Source of the DNA: DASQPR01 sp035713725
Lineage (GTDB): Bacteria; Actinomycetota; Actinomycetes; Mycobacteriales; Micromonosporaceae
Direction of reading: 5' to 3'
NCBI GenBank assembly: GCA_035713725.1
Contig: DASTMZ010000214.1
Span: forward strand, 1 to 34,055
DNA: 34,055 nt
Position 1 is the first letter of the stretch; each line of letters opens with the position of its first letter. Below are positions 32,493-34,055 of this stretch, piece by piece. The notes under the pieces were generated by a model. The model saw nothing but the letters and a program-made list of their open reading frames with translations. It was not told where the DNA came from and made no database searches. The translations under genes and the position numbers were made by a program.

Positions 32493-33196
32493 ACCGGATC
32501 GGCGGCGGGATCGCGACCGTTGGCGCGCGCACCGTTCGTCAGGGCGCCACCGTCAGGATCACCCGCCGCGAGCGCGAGCGCGACCGCCTCGACCAGACTG
32601 TCCACCACCGGCACTCCGACCTCGACAAGCCGCGCCCGGTCGGTGAATCCTCCGGCGTAGAGCACGCAGCGCGCACCGACGGCTTGGGCGGCCACCGCGT
32701 CGTCGACGGAATCGCCGATCAAGACACAGTCGGTGGCGGATATGCCGATGGCCGTCAGATGTGCGGCGAGGTGCGGCGCCTTGTGCCCGCCGCCGAGCTG
32801 TGCACGCAAGCCGTCCACGCGCGTGAAGTACGCGGTCAGTGCGTGCCGGTCGACGGTCGGTACGAGCTGATCGTGGAACCACATCGACAGCAGCGACTGG
32901 GTGCCGGTCCAGGCGCGGATCGCGTCGAGTGCACCGACCGACAGTCGGACGGTCGGCAGTCCGGCGTCGTACGCGTCGTGGAACGCACGGTCGAGCGCCG
33001 CGAACTCGCCGGGCCGCAGCGAGCGGGCCAGTACGCCGGCGTAGTAGGCCTCGACCGGCCGGCGGAAGTCGCGGCGATGCTCATCGGCGGTGATCGGCCC
33101 GCCGCCGAGGACGGCCAGCGAAGCGTTCGTGGCGCTCACGACGAGGTCAAGATCGTCGAGCAGGGTTCCGTTCCAGTCCCAGATGAGGTGCGCCAC
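32489..33196 (-). CDS. HAD-superfamily hydrolase, phosphoglycolate-phosphatase-like
   Basis: A 235-residue HAD enzyme. Motif I is HLIWDWNGTLLDD (nucleophile Asp in DWNGT); a helical cap follows; LLSMWFHDQ holds the motif II position; the Lys of GGGHKAPHL is motif III; and CVLIGDSVDDAVAAQAVGA is motif IV. Trp replaces Phe and Asn replaces Asp in the usual DxDGT, as in related actinobacterial phosphatases (DWNGT). The substrate is unknown. The GTG at 33194-33196 is supported by TATCGT six bases upstream. It lies 40 bp after the glutaredoxin-like gene and meets the response regulator gene stop to stop. Confidence 0.85.
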   Translation of the reverse strand: MAHLIWDWNGTLLDDLDLVVSATNASLAVLGGGPITADEHRRDFRRPVEAYYAGVLARSLRPGEFAALDRAFHDAYDAGLPTVRLSVGALDAIRAWTGTQSLLSMWFHDQLVPTVDRHALTAYFTRVDGLRAQLGGGHKAPHLAAHLTAIGISATDCVLIGDSVDDAVAAQAVGARCVLYAGGFTDRARLVEVGVPVVDSLVEAVALALAAGDPDGGALTNGARANGRDPAADPV

Positions 33197-33202
33197 GCGG
33201 CC

Positions 33203-33208
33203 ACGATA
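33203..33208 (-). promoter_or_regulatory. Leaderless -10 box of the HAD gene
   Basis: TATCGT on the minus strand is six bases from the GTG start. It lies in the 40-bp gap after the glutaredoxin-like gene. Confidence 0.55.
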
Positions 33209-33236
33209 CGTCGCGCCGGCCCGCGGAGCGCCGCCG

Positions 33237-33479
33237 CTACCGCCCGAGGTCTCGGAGTAGTCGATCTTCCTCGACGCGAAAGTATCCGTGTTCCTTGCCG
33301 TCCAGCAGCACCACCGGAAGCCGCTCGCCGTATTCACGCTCGAGTTCGATGTCCCCGTCCACGTTCACCTCGACCCACTGCGCCCCACTCGCCGCGGCGA
33401 CTCGGTCCAGCGCCTGTTTCGCCACGTGACAGAGGTGACAGCCGGTGCGGGTGAAAAGCGTGATGCGGGGCTCAACCAT
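33237..33479 (-). CDS. Glutaredoxin-like protein (DUF836 type)
   Basis: An 80-residue thioredoxin-fold protein. ITLFTRTGCHLCHVAKQAL (about 6-24) contains a CHLC redox motif; WVEVNVDGDIELEREYGERLPVVLLDGKE has the cis-Pro (RLPVV) and the usual strand order. It probably acts as a small cytosolic disulfide oxidoreductase. The ATG at 33477-33479 lies within the end of the acyl-CoA ligase gene (8-bp overlap), so the two are translated together. Related glutaredoxins often lie near rex-hemA in actinobacteria. A longer in-frame start (33515) would extend further into the ligase gene and is not preferred. Confidence 0.88.
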   Translation of the reverse strand: MVEPRITLFTRTGCHLCHVAKQALDRVAAASGAQWVEVNVDGDIELEREYGERLPVVLLDGKEHGYFRVEEDRLLRDLGR

Positions 33480-34055
33480 CGACGGCCGCCGCTGCGATGT
33501 CGCCCAGCGCGGCACGGCGTACCTTGCCGGTCACCGAGTGCGGCAACTCCGCCACGAATTCGTATTCGGTGGGGCACTTGAACCGGGCCAGATTGTGCGT
33601 GCAATGGTCGGCGAGTTCGGCTGCTGTGACATCGGAGCGCTTGACCACGTACGCCTTCACGGTCTGGCCGGACGGCTCGTGCGGCACGCCGACCACGGCC
33701 GCCTCGGCCACCGCGGGATGCATGACGAGCACCTGCTCGACCTCGGCCGGGTAGACGTTGAAGCCGTGCACGAGGATCAACTGGCGCAACCGGTCCACGA
33801 GAAACAGGTCGCCGTCCGCGTCGGCGTACGCCACGTCGGCGGTCGCCCACCAGCCGTCGGCGTCCGGCGCGTCGCGACCGTCCGGCCAGTAACCGGAGAA
33901 CAGATTCGCGCCGCGCACCAGGATCTCGCCCGGATCCGTCCCAGGCGATCCGGCCGCGTCGTCGTCGAAGTCGTTTGCCGCGGCCGATGCCGGCGCGTCG
34001 CTGCGCCAAATCTCGGTGCCGCCGGCGCCGATCAGCCGTACGTCGACACCGGGCA
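33472..34055 (-). CDS. AMP-binding acyl-CoA ligase, C-terminal part (runs off the window)
   Basis: The last 193 residues or so of an adenylate-forming enzyme; the start lies beyond 34055. Visible are GEILVRGANLFSGYW, DGWWATADVAYADADGDLFLVDR (adenylation motif with the hinge Asp and Arg), ILVHGFNVYPAEVEQVL, and the C-terminal ELPHSVTGKVRR holding the catalytic Lys. Such enzymes activate fatty or aromatic acids as acyl-adenylates and then CoA thioesters. An insertion rich in Ala and Asp (about 33940-34010) between the WRSD and GEILVRG segments is unusual. The gene reads into the glutaredoxin-like gene. Substrate cannot be told from this part. Confidence 0.9.
   Translation of the reverse strand, partial: PGVDVRLIGAGGTEIWRSDAPASAAANDFDDDAAGSPGTDPGEILVRGANLFSGYWPDGRDAPDADGWWATADVAYADADGDLFLVDRLRQLILVHGFNVYPAEVEQVLVMHPAVAEAAVVGVPHEPSGQTVKAYVVKRSDVTAAELADHCTHNLARFKCPTEYEFVAELPHSVTGKVRRAALGDIAAAAVDG

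Overview
The window is chromosomal DNA of a high-GC actinomycete. GC is about two thirds throughout. GTG and TTG starts are common, genes are packed with ATGA/GTGA start-stop overlaps, and many first genes lack a Shine-Dalgarno (SD) sequence but carry a TANNNT box 6-7 nt before the start codon (leaderless promoters). DUF3117, TatB-HtrA, a DivIVA-domain membrane protein, Rex-HemA-HemC-CobA/HemD-HemB and KorA-KorB are all typical actinobacterial content. I cannot name the genus. I see no prophage, insertion sequence, CRISPR array, tRNA or rRNA.

Layout. 1-3.6 kb (minus): nuoC, an ABC exporter, marR and nuoI, i.e. two complex I subunits separated by an exporter-regulator pair. 3.7-5.0 kb: a split-barrel-like protein and a PhzF-family protein, convergent. 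5.0-8.5 kb (plus): an MgtE-N/CBS protein with a DUF1003 membrane protein, a hairpin-rich gap, then the Mrp-type Fe-S carrier ATPase. 8.5-12.4 kb (minus): tatB, an HtrA-like protease, leucyl aminopeptidase and DUF3117. From memory this block resembles the M. tuberculosis neighbourhood around htrA-tatB-mrp, but no sigE/rseA pair is present. 12.7-14.3 kb (plus): a PaaX-type repressor overlapping a PaaG-like crotonase. 14.3-14.7 kb: a broken XRE-type regulator next to a 31-nt repeat. 14.7-16.9 kb (minus): a hypothetical gene, tag, an SRPBCC protein and a DivIVA-domain protein. 17.1-20.0 kb (plus): korAB. 20.0-23.1 kb (minus): a cyclase/NTPase/TPR protein and an FmdB zinc ribbon. 23.2-24.3 kb (plus): a double-GNAT acetyltransferase. 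24.4-30.2 kb (minus): a tightly overlapped rex-hemA-hemC-cobA/hemD-hemB operon, with a Rex operator inside its promoter and a possible 31-codon gene ahead of rex. 30.5-32.5 kb (plus): a two-component system. 32.5-34.1 kb (minus): a HAD hydrolase, a glutaredoxin-like protein and the 3' end of an acyl-CoA ligase gene.

The metabolic theme is redox and metal cofactors. NuoC/NuoI and KorAB (ferredoxin-linked electron flow), Mrp (Fe-S delivery) and tetrapyrrole synthesis under the NADH/NAD+ sensor Rex lie within 30 kb. I found no convincing defence or secondary-metabolite system. The least explained items are the small ORF and hairpin in front of rex, the two-copy 31/32-nt repeat with its interrupted XRE gene, a row of palindromes upstream of DUF3117, and inverted repeats at the sensor-kinase promoter.
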